A DNA stretch of 64,000 nt from positions 62,001 to 126,000 of the forward strand of contig NZ_WJXB01000004.1 of assembly GCF_009664975.1 (NCBI RefSeq), given 5' to 3'. Made by a program: the position numbers and the translations under genes. Below are positions 52,734 through 61,373 of this stretch, piece after piece (within the stretch, counting starts at the first letter, position 1; the number at the start of each line of letters is the position of its first letter). The notes under the pieces are model-generated. The model did no database searches, was not told where the DNA came from, and was given only the letters and a program-made list of their open reading frames with translations. This DNA is from Paenibacillus monticola. Its GTDB lineage: Bacteria > Bacillota > Bacilli > Paenibacillales > Paenibacillaceae.

Positions 52734-52863
52734 CATAATCTCTCCTTTGATAATCAATCTACACAATAGTATGATATTTCATACTAATCATATTATCAAT
52801 GATAGTGTTGACTTTTTCAAATAGTTTCGGAGAGTTGACCCATGAAACTCCCAGCTTTACTTG

Positions 52864-53295
52864 CTACATGGTCGCTTTAACTTTGATTAATAACTTCATG
52901 AAGGTCTCGCTTTCTTCTTCGGTAAGGCCCTTGGTAATGCTTTTTTCTACTTCCATGAATATTTCGTCAAATTCTTCGACGAGGTCGGTCCCTTTTTTCA
53001 ATAAGTATATTTTTTTTTGCCGCTCGTTATCTTTTGGAATCACCCTCTTGATGTATCCTTTTTTCTCCAAACCCTGAAGCATACTTGTAATGGTAGCTCC
53101 TGTACGGTTAAAGTGAATGGCCAAATCCTTCTGGATCACACCTTCGTCCTGATTTTCAAAAATGTAGCCCATCATCTGTCCTTGTTGAGCGTTCAGTCCC
53201 AGTTCTGATAATCTGGTATTCGCCATGCTTCTGACTTTCATTCCGATGTCTCGGATTGAATCTGAGTAGGGGGTAAGCAAACCTTGTTTCGTCAT
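52864..53295 (-). CDS. MarR family transcriptional regulator
   Basis: 143 residues. The winged helix is visible as VIQKDLAIHFNRTGATITSMLQGLEKKGYIKR with the wing KDNERQKKIYLLKKG. It is divergent from the amidohydrolase gene, and a strong dyad lies over the promoter of the latter. It may also control the AbrB-UbiB operon located downstream on the same strand (98 bp further). Confidence 0.9.
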   Translation of the reverse strand: MTKQGLLTPYSDSIRDIGMKVRSMANTRLSELGLNAQQGQMMGYIFENQDEGVIQKDLAIHFNRTGATITSMLQGLEKKGYIKRVIPKDNERQKKIYLLKKGTDLVEEFDEIFMEVEKSITKGLTEEESETFMKLLIKVKATM

Positions 53296-53393
53296 CCTGC
53301 GCTGGACTCCCTTGCTATAGTTTGAGTTCTAATTATAAGATCATCTTAATTTTCGAGACCCAAATAGTCAATTAATTTGTTAGATCTCGTTTA

Positions 53394-53437
53394 GTTTGAA
53401 TGTTGACAGTTAGATATCTAACTGTTATAGTTCAAAC
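53394..53437. promoter_or_regulatory. Promoter with nested 44-bp dyad, MarR operator candidate
   Basis: TTGACA (53403-53408) and TATAGT (53426-53431), 17 bp apart, form a near-consensus promoter for the amidohydrolase. A perfect 20-bp palindrome ACAGTTAGATATCTAACTGT (53406-53425) fills the spacer. Outside it GTTTGAA (53394-53400) and TTCAAAC (53431-53437) share the same centre. The MarR protein encoded divergently is the obvious binder. Confidence 0.8.
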
Positions 53438-53473
53438 ATTAAATGAAATATATTATTCTAGGAGGCTAACAGA

Positions 53474-54751
53474 ATGATTACTGCAATTACTAATGTGCGT
53501 ATCTTTGACGGTGAGAAAGTGATCGGAGCCACGAAGGTTCTGATCGAAGATGAAAAGATCTTATCGGTGGGCGGGGAAATACCGGAGCATGCAGTCATTA
53601 TCGATGCGGGAGGAGGGACTTTGATTCCGGGTCTGATTGATGCTCACGTTCATACATCCATAGACGGCTTGCGCGACGCACTGAAATTCGGAGTTACGAC
53701 TGAATTGGAAATGATGGGCGGGTTTACGAGAAACGGCCGCGAGGCACAGTTGAAAGGGATCGAGGATATTGCCGACGTACGATCTGCTGGGATGGGGGTC
53801 ACACCTCCGGGCGGACACCCGGATGAACTCATGCCAGGGGATGGGGAAATTCCAGATTTTGTACTGAAAGAAATGGAAAAGATGAGCGAGGAAGATCGTA
53901 ACGCCATGCTGGTTGCCCATGCGCATGATCATGGGGAGGCGCCCACGGTAACGAACCGGGACGAAGCGGTGGCATTCGTAGGCGAACAAGTTAGAGATGG
54001 AGCGGACTATATCAAGATTATGATCGAAGAAGGGACGGTATTAGCAGCGCCCGGACTGCCTGTCTTAAGCCAAGATATTCTGAAAGCAGCTGTAGAGGAA
54101 GCACATCGGCATCACAAAATCGCGATTGCCCATGTATTGACTGCCGAATCTTCCCGGCAAGCCATAGAAGTTGGGGTCGAGGGACTTGCTCACTTATTTA
54201 TCGATCGTCCTGAAAATACTCCGGATTTGGTGAGAATGATTGCTGAAGCTGGCGCTTTCGTTACGCCATGTCTCGTCTTAAACTCCTCCATTATCGGTAA
54301 ACCCGCATCTGAAATGGCGCAGGATTCTCGTGTGAGTTCCAAGCTCAGTCCAGAATGGCTGGATACTCTAAATTCCAGTTTCCATACTTACCCGCAAGGC
54401 AGCATGGAAGATAACTATCGAAATGTGATGGATCTTCATCGTGCGGGCGTAGATATCCTGGTAGGTACGGATGTCTCTGTACCGGTTCCATCACTGGGGG
54501 GACTTGCCCATGGAGTCAGCGTACACCACGAGATGCAGCTATTGGTGGAAGCGGGATTCACGCCTGTAGAAGCTCTTCAGTCGGCTACTTCGAAGACAGC
54601 TCGCCGCTTCAGCCTAGACGATCGCGGACGTATCGTTGAGGGGGCAAGAGCAGACTTGGTCTTGGTCGACGGGGACCCGACAACGAATATCTCCGATACG
54701 TTATCAATTCGCGAAGTTTGGCAGCGCGGTGTTCGCAAAATAGGAGGGTGA
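53474..54751 (+). CDS. Amidohydrolase family protein
   Basis: 425 residues. Metal ligands follow the imidazolonepropionase/prolidase-type amidohydrolase order: LIDAHVHT near residue 55, a Lys in YIKIMIEE that may be carboxylated, His in IAHVLTAES and GLAHLF, and Asp in VGTDVS. The C-terminal TSKTARRFSLDDRGRIVEGA and RADLVLVDGDP part closes the composite beta sandwich. Substrate is not predictable. Strong AGGAGG upstream. Placed under a promoter with a perfect MarR-type palindrome. Confidence 0.9.
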   Translation: MITAITNVRIFDGEKVIGATKVLIEDEKILSVGGEIPEHAVIIDAGGGTLIPGLIDAHVHTSIDGLRDALKFGVTTELEMMGGFTRNGREAQLKGIEDIADVRSAGMGVTPPGGHPDELMPGDGEIPDFVLKEMEKMSEEDRNAMLVAHAHDHGEAPTVTNRDEAVAFVGEQVRDGADYIKIMIEEGTVLAAPGLPVLSQDILKAAVEEAHRHHKIAIAHVLTAESSRQAIEVGVEGLAHLFIDRPENTPDLVRMIAEAGAFVTPCLVLNSSIIGKPASEMAQDSRVSSKLSPEWLDTLNSSFHTYPQGSMEDNYRNVMDLHRAGVDILVGTDVSVPVPSLGGLAHGVSVHHEMQLLVEAGFTPVEALQSATSKTARRFSLDDRGRIVEGARADLVLVDGDPTTNISDTLSIREVWQRGVRKIGG

Positions 54752-55044
54752 CTGCTACGACGCCACAGCCTCAGAACGTACAAGCAGAATTTTCGCTGAG
54801 CAGATATTGCCGGTTGGCATCTTCCTGAGGGATCCAGTTCCTGGAATTTTTTGATACTGCCAATGTTAGAGCTTATTGATGGTTTTCAGTGAAAATAAAA
54901 CGCTCAAGAATAAAAAGGCGGCTAATTTTCTTCACTACCGTTTAACTTTGGTTGGGCAGGGATTTTTATTTGGCTTTCGCCCAGTCGCCCTTTCCGCGAA
55001 TGCATATGATGATTATGCCTACTCATTGAAAGGAGCGATCACAT

Positions 55045-55434
55045 ATGGGATATTATCCAACGACGGGAACCGGCGGAGGATTTCCGGGAATCCCGGGCGG
55101 ACCTGGCGTACCGGGCGGACCGGGAGGACCGGGGTCTCCAGGTGGATTTCCCGGAGGATTTCCAGGGGGTGCACCGGGAGGCGTTCAAGCGCCGACGGCT
55201 CCTCCACCGCAATTTGTACCGCAAATGCAGGCCACCACATTTGCCATCGACCCCGGTGGGATCAGACGCTGCCTATTCCGCAACACATACATTTGGCTGA
55301 ACAACGGCGAGCAATTCTGGTTCTTCCCTGTATTCGTCGGGCGTAATTCTGTTGCAGGGTTCAGATGGTTCGGTTTCTTCTGGGGATACTTCGGTATCGA
55401 TTTGAATCGGATTAGCTCGTTCACGTGCTTCTAA
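55045..55434 (+). CDS. Collagen-like Gly-rich protein with conserved aromatic C-terminus
   Basis: 129 residues. The first third is Gly/Pro-rich with collagen-type Gly-X-Y triplets (residues about 12-45, IPGGPGVPGGPGGPGSPGG). The C-terminal half is compact and aromatic: RCLFRNTYIWLNNGEQFWFF, PVFVGRNSVAGFRWFG and a final FTCF. No signal peptide. In spore-formers such short Gly-X-Y proteins are often spore-surface components, but the family is not identified here. AAGGAG is 9-10 bp before the ATG. A terminator follows. The upstream gap (54752-55044) holds only an AT-rich leader. Confidence 0.7.
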   Translation: MGYYPTTGTGGGFPGIPGGPGVPGGPGGPGSPGGFPGGFPGGAPGGVQAPTAPPPQFVPQMQATTFAIDPGGIRRCLFRNTYIWLNNGEQFWFFPVFVGRNSVAGFRWFGFFWGYFGIDLNRISSFTCF

Positions 55435-55445
55435 GACAGACAGCG

Positions 55446-55475
55446 AAAGAGAACAGCCAGTGGCCTGTTCTCTTT
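55446..55475. terminator. Terminator of the collagen-like gene
   Basis: Arms AAAGAGAACAG (55446-55456) and CTGTTCTCTTT (55465-55475) are perfect and 12 bp after the stop. Confidence 0.75.
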
Positions 55476-55574
55476 GTTGTGGATCTAATCATAAATAAAG
55501 GCATGAGACCTTGCTACTACTCAACATGGCTCGAATTGGAATTTGGAAAATGTTATTTCACACTTTAGGAGAAT

Positions 55575-56573
55575 TTACCTCGCTGGACTGTATTCTTCAT
55601 CGAGAAATTGCTGCACTGCCTGGAAGACCTGTAATCTGTTCTTCTCAAGCATGACCATATGCGTTCCTTCTCCGATTTCGACCCAACGCCGATAGGGAGC
55701 GCCTGTTATCTCGGAGAATATCTCTTTTGCCAATTCGATCGGAACATCGATGTCCCATTCTGCATGAACCAAAAGGACCGGAACCTTGATATCTTTGGGT
55801 TCATAGAACTTTTTGCCTGCGCCCCAATATTCGCGTACATCTTGTATGGGACCGTTAGTGGCTTGGATACTCAGGGGGGTCCGCATCTTGCTAGTGGGGT
55901 CAGAAGCAAGTGTGGCTTCCGACCACTTCTCGAACCAGCCGTCTGGGAGGAGGTTGTCTCTCTTATGTTCCGGAGCAGCACTTAACCATCTAACCTTCAT
56001 TTGGTTTGTCGGAACGAAGCGATATGCTCCAAGCTGACCGCCGGGATCAAGCGGAATAGGCTCTGAGCTAATCCATTGCGGCGCGACTAGGGTAAGCTTA
56101 TTCACTTTATTGTTATGCATGCTGGTGTAAGCGGCCGCTACGGTCCCGCCCCAGGACATGCCGAACACATTGATTTTGGATATTTTCTTTCGATTCAAGA
56201 TAAAATCAACCGCAGTACCAAAATCTCGAACGGCTGTTTCGGTTCGGACGAGCGGAGGATTGTGATCAGCAGGCTGCTCCATCTCGGGTGGGTGAGTCGA
56301 TCCACCATAACCGCGTACGTTCACGGCATACACATCATAACCATGACTGGCGAGAAAATCCAAAAAGGTAAAGCCGTCGAGTTCGACATCGAATAGACTT
56401 TCGATTGGATAGGTTGCACCATGTACGATCAATATTGTCCGTTCTGCGGAAAAGCTTTCACTGGAAGCCAAGCGTTTATTTCTAACCAGCAGTTCAATGC
56501 CCGGTGTATCGCTTTGAATTCTAAAGTCTTCCTTCACAATGAATTGCTTGTTTAATAATAGATTTGTATTCAT
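55575..56573 (-). CDS. Alpha/beta hydrolase
   Basis: 332 residues. The oxyanion part IVHGATYP, nucleophile elbow GMSWGG near residue 145, acid Asp in AEWDIDVP and final His in GEGTHMVM form a full triad. It lies 31 bp downstream of the MBL-fold gene on the same strand; the two are likely cotranscribed as a small catabolic or detoxification operon. No signal peptide. Substrate unknown. Confidence 0.88.
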   Translation of the reverse strand: MNTNLLLNKQFIVKEDFRIQSDTPGIELLVRNKRLASSESFSAERTILIVHGATYPIESLFDVELDGFTFLDFLASHGYDVYAVNVRGYGGSTHPPEMEQPADHNPPLVRTETAVRDFGTAVDFILNRKKISKINVFGMSWGGTVAAAYTSMHNNKVNKLTLVAPQWISSEPIPLDPGGQLGAYRFVPTNQMKVRWLSAAPEHKRDNLLPDGWFEKWSEATLASDPTSKMRTPLSIQATNGPIQDVREYWGAGKKFYEPKDIKVPVLLVHAEWDIDVPIELAKEIFSEITGAPYRRWVEIGEGTHMVMLEKNRLQVFQAVQQFLDEEYSPAR

Positions 56574-56604
56574 GTTAATACACCTGCCATTTAACCAGAT
56601 TTAA

Positions 56605-57498
56605 TTACTCATAGCGCCATTTGAAGCCGTCTCCATCCCGACTCACATAACCTGCAGAAGTGCTAGGAAAATGCGTGCCGAAATAAAGGGCGTTGCGATC
56701 CGCTGCATAGGCAAGCGCCAAAAGCCGCGACTCACGTGCTTGTTCATCGAATTCACAGAAGCAAGAGTTCCATTCCGGACGATATACCTGGATCGGATGA
56801 TGCAAGACATCGGAGGCGAAGAAGGCTTCTTCCCCGCGTGATGTTATACTGATCGACATTTGACCGATGCTATGGCCTGCCGATGGGATGAATTTGATTC
56901 CATCCATAAAGTCTCCGCCCTCTGGTCCGATGAATTCGGCTAATCCCACTTGGATAATCGGTAAAACACTTTCCTCGTAGGCATTAATGCTTACCTTGTT
57001 TGCCTCGTTATGGCTTTCCGAACTACCAAAGAATTTTTCCTCTATCTTCGGCATAATGTATTTGGCATTTGGGAAGGTCGGAACCCATTTGCCGTCAACT
57101 AACTTAGTGTTCCAGCCGACGTGATCATAATGGAGATGCGTCAGCAAGACATAGTCCACTTCCTCGGGGATTACGCCAGCTTCCTCCAACCATTGAAGAT
57201 AGGGAAGCTGAAGATTGGAAAGACCCGGATTATTGGGCAAGTTTTTATCATTTCCAGTAGACGTATCTATTAAAATCGTATGCTCGGGAGTTTTTACGAT
57301 CCAATTTCCGATCGTAATGATGACATGTTCCAGATCCTCATCCATACTTCCTTTAACCAACCAGTCTTTATGCTGTTCTAAGAAGGATGGATCCCAATCA
57401 GGAATAAGATCCTTCGCCGTATATCCGTTTGTTTCCAATTCATTTATACGTCTGACAGTGATATCTCCCACCTTATAGATCTTTGAGCCTAGTGCCAT
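56605..57498 (-). CDS. MBL-fold metallo-hydrolase (lactonase/parathion-hydrolase-like)
   Basis: 297 residues. It has the five-ligand metal site: LTHLHYDHVGW near residue 120, SAGHSIGQ, ASDVLHHP and GTHFPST. The order resembles N-acyl-homoserine lactonases and methyl-parathion hydrolases, but the substrate is open. It is divergent from the XRE-cupin regulator and upstream of the alpha/beta hydrolase in the same operon. GAGAGAAA precedes the ATG. Confidence 0.88.
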   Translation of the reverse strand: MALGSKIYKVGDITVRRINELETNGYTAKDLIPDWDPSFLEQHKDWLVKGSMDEDLEHVIITIGNWIVKTPEHTILIDTSTGNDKNLPNNPGLSNLQLPYLQWLEEAGVIPEEVDYVLLTHLHYDHVGWNTKLVDGKWVPTFPNAKYIMPKIEEKFFGSSESHNEANKVSINAYEESVLPIIQVGLAEFIGPEGGDFMDGIKFIPSAGHSIGQMSISITSRGEEAFFASDVLHHPIQVYRPEWNSCFCEFDEQARESRLLALAYAADRNALYFGTHFPSTSAGYVSRDGDGFKWRYE

Positions 57499-57805
57499 GA
57501 TTGTTTCTCTCCCTCTATGATTTATTTAAGAGCGTAAATTACGCTAGCAACGAATATTATCTAGATAGGTCTGAAAAATTTCCTTTCAATGGTGTTCTGT
57601 CTGAAGACAATGCTTACTAGTGTCCCGGGAGCTAGCTTTACATCAACCTTGATATAAATACTAAGGCAATCATGTTCACAAATCAACGTTTTTAGAACGT
57701 AATCTTGACCCACTTCAAATGCTTGTAAATGCACAAATTGAGACATATAATAATAATATAATTTCGCTGTCAGCGTAAAAAATATCGAGGGGGAGAAATA
57801 TCTAC

Positions 57806-58348
57806 ATGAATTCAATAGGCGGTTCCATCCGTAAAGTAAGAAAAGAGAAAAAATTAACTCTCCATGACGTGTCCGAAGCAGCCTCAATCTCGCCATCGTT
57901 TCTCAGCGAGATTGAGCGGGATAAGGCAAATCCTTCCATGAGCGTATTAAAACGGATCGGCAATGCATTGCAAATCAATTTCAGGGATTTATTAGCAAAT
58001 GACGAACGAAGCCTTGTCATAAGAAAAAACGAACGAAAACCTCTTGTTCAATCCGAAGGCTCCAGGATTACCTGGTTTGCGCTTAGTCAGGGAAAGAGCA
58101 ACAAAATGGGTCCGCTTTATGGGGTGCTTGAAGAAGGTGGCACTTCTGGGGAGATCGGTGTGGGTCACAGTGAAGGGGAAGAATTTACATTTGTCGTTTC
58201 AGGGAAATTGGAAATTATTGTTGGTAATGATCGATATGTTCTAGAAGAAGGAGATAGCATTTACTATGATGCTACCCTCCCTCATCGCTATAAAAATATC
58301 TGGAAAGGCGAAACCATACTTCTTTCCGTTTCGACTCCCCCGTTCTAA
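57806..58348 (+). CDS. XRE-cupin transcriptional regulator
   Basis: 180 residues. HTH_3: IRKVRKEKKLTLHDVSEAASISPSFLSEIERDKANPS (residues 6-42). Then a cupin barrel with GVGHSEGEEFTFVVSGKLEI and LEEGDSIYYDATLPHRYKN. The cupin senses a small ligand. It is divergent from the MBL-hydrolase operon, which it probably controls from the 307-bp gap; a short frame there is discussed among rejected items. Its stop lies 3 bp before att site 9. Confidence 0.92.
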   Translation: MNSIGGSIRKVRKEKKLTLHDVSEAASISPSFLSEIERDKANPSMSVLKRIGNALQINFRDLLANDERSLVIRKNERKPLVQSEGSRITWFALSQGKSNKMGPLYGVLEEGGTSGEIGVGHSEGEEFTFVVSGKLEIIVGNDRYVLEEGDSIYYDATLPHRYKNIWKGETILLSVSTPPF

Positions 58349-58351
58349 GGT

Positions 58352-58369
58352 GAGCCGTATCATTTGTAG
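58352..58369 (+). repeat. att site 9, right end of the island
   Basis: GAGCCGTATCATTTGTAG, 17 of 18 identical to the site at 30203. Past it the gene content becomes a chromosome-like two-component/ABC locus. It is taken as the right boundary; islands may continue further. Confidence 0.7.
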
Positions 58370-58527
58370 CCTGAAATGAGAGGAAGATCAAATACATAAC
58401 AAAGTGATTAAATGATCTTTTAAAATAAAGGATCTGAGTCGAAATAGACTTTGGGCCTTCCTTCCTCTTGCCAGCCCTTAACCTAATTTCCTAAATACAC
58501 TTAAGGTATATTCCCTGTTTGAAGGAT

Positions 58528-59310
58528 ATGATGTTATTTAAGCGAATACAGCATAGGGATAAAATTATATGTATAAAGGTAGTGATAAGGCTGCATAACG
58601 GGCATATTCTGTTAGTTGATGACGAAAAAGGTATTTTAACTATGTTAGAACTGCTATTGGAGAAAGAAGGATTCAAACAAATTGCTACGGCAACCACGGG
58701 AAGGGAAGCTATGCGCCTTGTGGAAACAGCTTCATTCGATCTCATTGTGCTTGATGTGATGCTTCCGGATACAGATGGATTCGAACTGTGCCAACAGATC
58801 CGCAGGTTTACATCGGTGCCTATACTATTTCTGACCGCACGGTCTGGGGATCTTGATAAATTAATGGGACTTGGCATCGGAGGGGATGACTATATCACGA
58901 AGCCGTTCAATCCCTTGGAAGTTGTGGCGAGAATCCGGGCTCAATTGCGTCGACAAAACCTGTATAGATCGCCTACTCAACAGAAATCAAGTATTATGGA
59001 TTTCGGTTTATTTGCTGTTAATAAAAGCGCCGCTCAACTGACCGTAAATGGAATAGACATCCCTTGTCCAGCTAAAGAATTTGAGCTGCTACTCTTTCTA
59101 TGTGAGCATCCGAACCAGGTATTTACCGCGCTTCAACTATATGAACAGGTTTGGGGAAAGGCTCTTATGGGCGATGAGAAAACAGTGGTTATTCATATTT
59201 CCAGACTTAGAAAAAGACTTGAAGCCGATCCGTCCGATCCACAAACCATTGTGAATTTGCGTGGCATCGGTTATAAATTTATTCCAGCCCGGAAGGTTAG
59301 CTGCCCATGA
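58528..59310 (+). CDS. OmpR-type response regulator (LanR-like)
   Basis: About 260 residues. Receiver: HILLVDDEK, phospho-acceptor LIVLDVMLPDTDG, switch Thr in FLTARSG and Lys in ITKPFNP. Winged-helix effector ends in NLRGIGYKF. The start is uncertain: ATG 58528 or 58531 with GAAGGA very close, or GTG 58582 just before the receiver. About 20 extra residues precede the usual start, so a shorter form is possible. It overlaps the kinase gene as ATGA. Confidence 0.9.
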   Translation: MMLFKRIQHRDKIICIKVVIRLHNGHILLVDDEKGILTMLELLLEKEGFKQIATATTGREAMRLVETASFDLIVLDVMLPDTDGFELCQQIRRFTSVPILFLTARSGDLDKLMGLGIGGDDYITKPFNPLEVVARIRAQLRRQNLYRSPTQQKSSIMDFGLFAVNKSAAQLTVNGIDIPCPAKEFELLLFLCEHPNQVFTALQLYEQVWGKALMGDEKTVVIHISRLRKRLEADPSDPQTIVNLRGIGYKFIPARKVSCP

Positions 59311-60395
59311 AGACTAATTTTCGTCTGAGCCTCCGTCTCGTCGTATATCTAATGATCAGTCTTGTTATACTTACTCTGGTCATAGCTGCTGGGTTAGCGA
59401 TTCTAACGGAATTGATTATTCCGCAAGAGGGGGATAATCAAGATCTTACGGTACTTATAAGTCTGTTCGTCATTATCGTAGGCTTCATGATCGTTTCCGG
59501 CTGGTCATTAGGAAGGCCACTTTATTATATTATTGGCTGGATTGACCGTCTGGCGAATGGAACATACGCTGATTCAGATGCTGAACAGAAGATCTACGCT
59601 AGCAAAGAGAAAAAACTAAAAAGACCGTACCACTTATATAAAGAGCTGATTATTCAACTTCATACCTTATCTGACGTTTTGGAGAAAAGTAAGCAAGATA
59701 GAATCCAACTGGATGAGATGAAGAGGGAGTGGATCGCTGGCATTTCCCATGATTTAAAAACCCCGCTTACGTACATCAAAGGGTATTCTTCGATGATGCT
59801 TTCCCCCCAATATGATTGGACCACGGAAGAAAAAACAAAATTTCTAATGGAGATCGAGCAAAAAGCCGACCATATGCAGGATCTGATTGGTGATTTAAAT
59901 CTATCTTTTCGACTGGATGAACAGCAAACTCCTTTAAAGTGGGAACAAACGGATCTGATTGAATTTGTTCGGCGAATTGTAGCTGATGTGACTAACGATC
60001 CTCGTGCTGCTGGATACAATCTGTCACTCGAAACCACAGGATCGCATATTGAAACGATGTTGGATGTCAAGCTGCTGCAGCGGGCATTGCACAATTTGAT
60101 CCTCAACGCTATTCTTCACAATCCTCCAGGTACAAATGTTACCATTCATATCCTACAAGACACTCACCTGCACATTGTTATCGCGGATGACGGAAAAGGG
60201 ATGAGCGAGGAGGGAGTGGACCGTCTATTCGATAAATATTACCGCGGTACCTCCACAGATATACTTTCGGAGGGAACCGGCCTTGGGATGGCTATTGCTA
60301 GACAGTTGGTGTTGGCGCACGGGGGAGACATTAATGTGACTAGCCGTCTTAATGAAGGCACCTCAATATCCGTAACGTTGCCACTACATAATTAA
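59307..60395 (+). CDS. Sensor histidine kinase (LanK/BceS-like length)
   Basis: 362 residues. Two membrane helices (about 8-35 and 48-68) enclose a very short outside loop, so it probably senses within the membrane or through the transporter. HisKA shows as GISHDLKTPLTYIKGYSSMM, then HATPase with NLILNAILHN and GTGLGMAIARQL. The HDLKTPLT box is typical of kinases that control bacteriocin immunity genes. The ABC transporter operon starts 102 bp downstream. Confidence 0.9.
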   Translation: MKTNFRLSLRLVVYLMISLVILTLVIAAGLAILTELIIPQEGDNQDLTVLISLFVIIVGFMIVSGWSLGRPLYYIIGWIDRLANGTYADSDAEQKIYASKEKKLKRPYHLYKELIIQLHTLSDVLEKSKQDRIQLDEMKREWIAGISHDLKTPLTYIKGYSSMMLSPQYDWTTEEKTKFLMEIEQKADHMQDLIGDLNLSFRLDEQQTPLKWEQTDLIEFVRRIVADVTNDPRAAGYNLSLETTGSHIETMLDVKLLQRALHNLILNAILHNPPGTNVTIHILQDTHLHIVIADDGKGMSEEGVDRLFDKYYRGTSTDILSEGTGLGMAIARQLVLAHGGDINVTSRLNEGTSISVTLPLHN

Positions 60396-60496
60396 GCTGA
60401 AGTTTGTTTGCCGTTTACTTCGATGTTACTTTCATGCTCTACAATATTCCATATAAGCCAATCGGATTATATTAGAGCTGTATGGGAGGTAAGGGT

Positions 60497-61372
60497 ATGC
60501 TTCTGGAGATACATCAAGTAGGTAAACAATATAAAAAAGGTGTCTGGGCACTGCGAGAGATTAACCTGCAACTCAGGCCTGGAATTGTAGGTTTACTTGG
60601 GCCTAATGGTGCCGGTAAATCTACGCTCATGCGTATTCTTGCGACGATCTCCCAACCGACGGCTGGGACGGTCACTTGGAATGGAGTAGATATTCGGAAG
60701 AAACCTGATGAACTACGCTGCACACTGGGTTATTTGCCTCAAGACTTTGGCGTATATCCCCATTTGAATCCTATTGAATTTCTGGAATATGCAGCCGCTT
60801 TGAAGGGCCTGGGCGGTCGTCAGATGAAGACTCGAATATTGGAAATCCTCGAACTTTTAAATCTACATCATGTTTTGAAGCACCCAATCGGTAGTTTCTC
60901 AGGGGGAATGCGCCAGCGGATTGGCATTGCACAGGCGCTGTTGAATGATCCAAGATTGCTCATCGTCGATGAACCGACCGTCGGGCTGGATCCGGAAGAG
61001 CGGATGCGGTTTCGCAGCCTGCTAACAGACTTGTCTGGCGAACGAATTATCATTTTTTCAACGCATATTCTCTCGGATATTGAGGCGACCGCCGATCAGA
61101 TTGCAATTATGTCTAAAGGCCAGTTGCTGACGAATTCTGATCCTACTGTACTCTTGCGCAATGTGCAGGGAAAGGTGTGGTCAGTCATTATCCCGGACGA
61201 AGAAATCCAGGAAGCACGCACAAGATGGACTATCAGCGGCACCATCCGGCGAGAGGACGGACTGCACCTTCGCATCGTCTCGGAGACACCACCTCTTCCA
61301 CAAGCGATAGAAGTATCTCCAAGTCTTGAAGATGCCTACTTGTACGTTAGGGCAAATCAGGAGGGAGCATAA
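60497..61372 (+). CDS. ABC transporter ATP-binding protein
   Basis: About 291 residues. Walker A GPNGAGKST, Q loop YLPQDFG, signature FSGGMRQRIGIAQ, Walker B LLIVDEP and the switch His in STHILSD are all present. It is the DrrA/LanF type and exports peptides or lipophilic compounds with an ABC-2 permease. Start ATG 60497 with GGGAGGTAAGG upstream rather than 60482. The permease gene starts 2 bp after the stop. Confidence 0.92.
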   Translation: MLLEIHQVGKQYKKGVWALREINLQLRPGIVGLLGPNGAGKSTLMRILATISQPTAGTVTWNGVDIRKKPDELRCTLGYLPQDFGVYPHLNPIEFLEYAAALKGLGGRQMKTRILEILELLNLHHVLKHPIGSFSGGMRQRIGIAQALLNDPRLLIVDEPTVGLDPEERMRFRSLLTDLSGERIIIFSTHILSDIEATADQIAIMSKGQLLTNSDPTVLLRNVQGKVWSVIIPDEEIQEARTRWTISGTIRREDGLHLRIVSETPPLPQAIEVSPSLEDAYLYVRANQEGA

Positions 61373-61373
61373 C

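Larger units (their letters stand above)
24168..58369 (+). mobile_element. rlmH-anchored composite island with repeated SCC-like att sites
   Basis: From the end of rlmH to 58369, eight further well-conserved or near-conserved 18-bp sites related to the rlmH end recur in one orientation between genes, plus two degenerate copies. They split the segment into blocks of roughly 1.3, 4.7, 2.6, 8.3, 0.9, 2.1, 0.8, 2.1, 1.6 and 9.7 kb. All genes inside are accessory, several are decayed, and base composition shifts from block to block. No intact integrase or ccr gene is inside. The repeats are seen; site-specific serial insertion is inferred from the known SCC/rlmH biology of staphylococci. Confidence 0.7.

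Noticed and set aside
54876..55346. 156-codon frame over the collagen-like gene
   Set aside because: It is a shadow of the Gly-rich coding sequence in another frame; the 55045 start with AAGGAG is better.
57561..57746. Minus-strand frame of about 61 codons starting MSQFVHLQAF
   Set aside because: It has a protein-like sequence, but no ribosome site, and it occupies the promoter region between divergent genes; could be a remnant, not supportable as a gene.
24168..58369. Classical tyrosine-integrase or tRNA-targeted island, or an integron
   Set aside because: No tyrosine recombinase, tRNA gene or integron integrase is present, and the repeats match the rlmH end instead.
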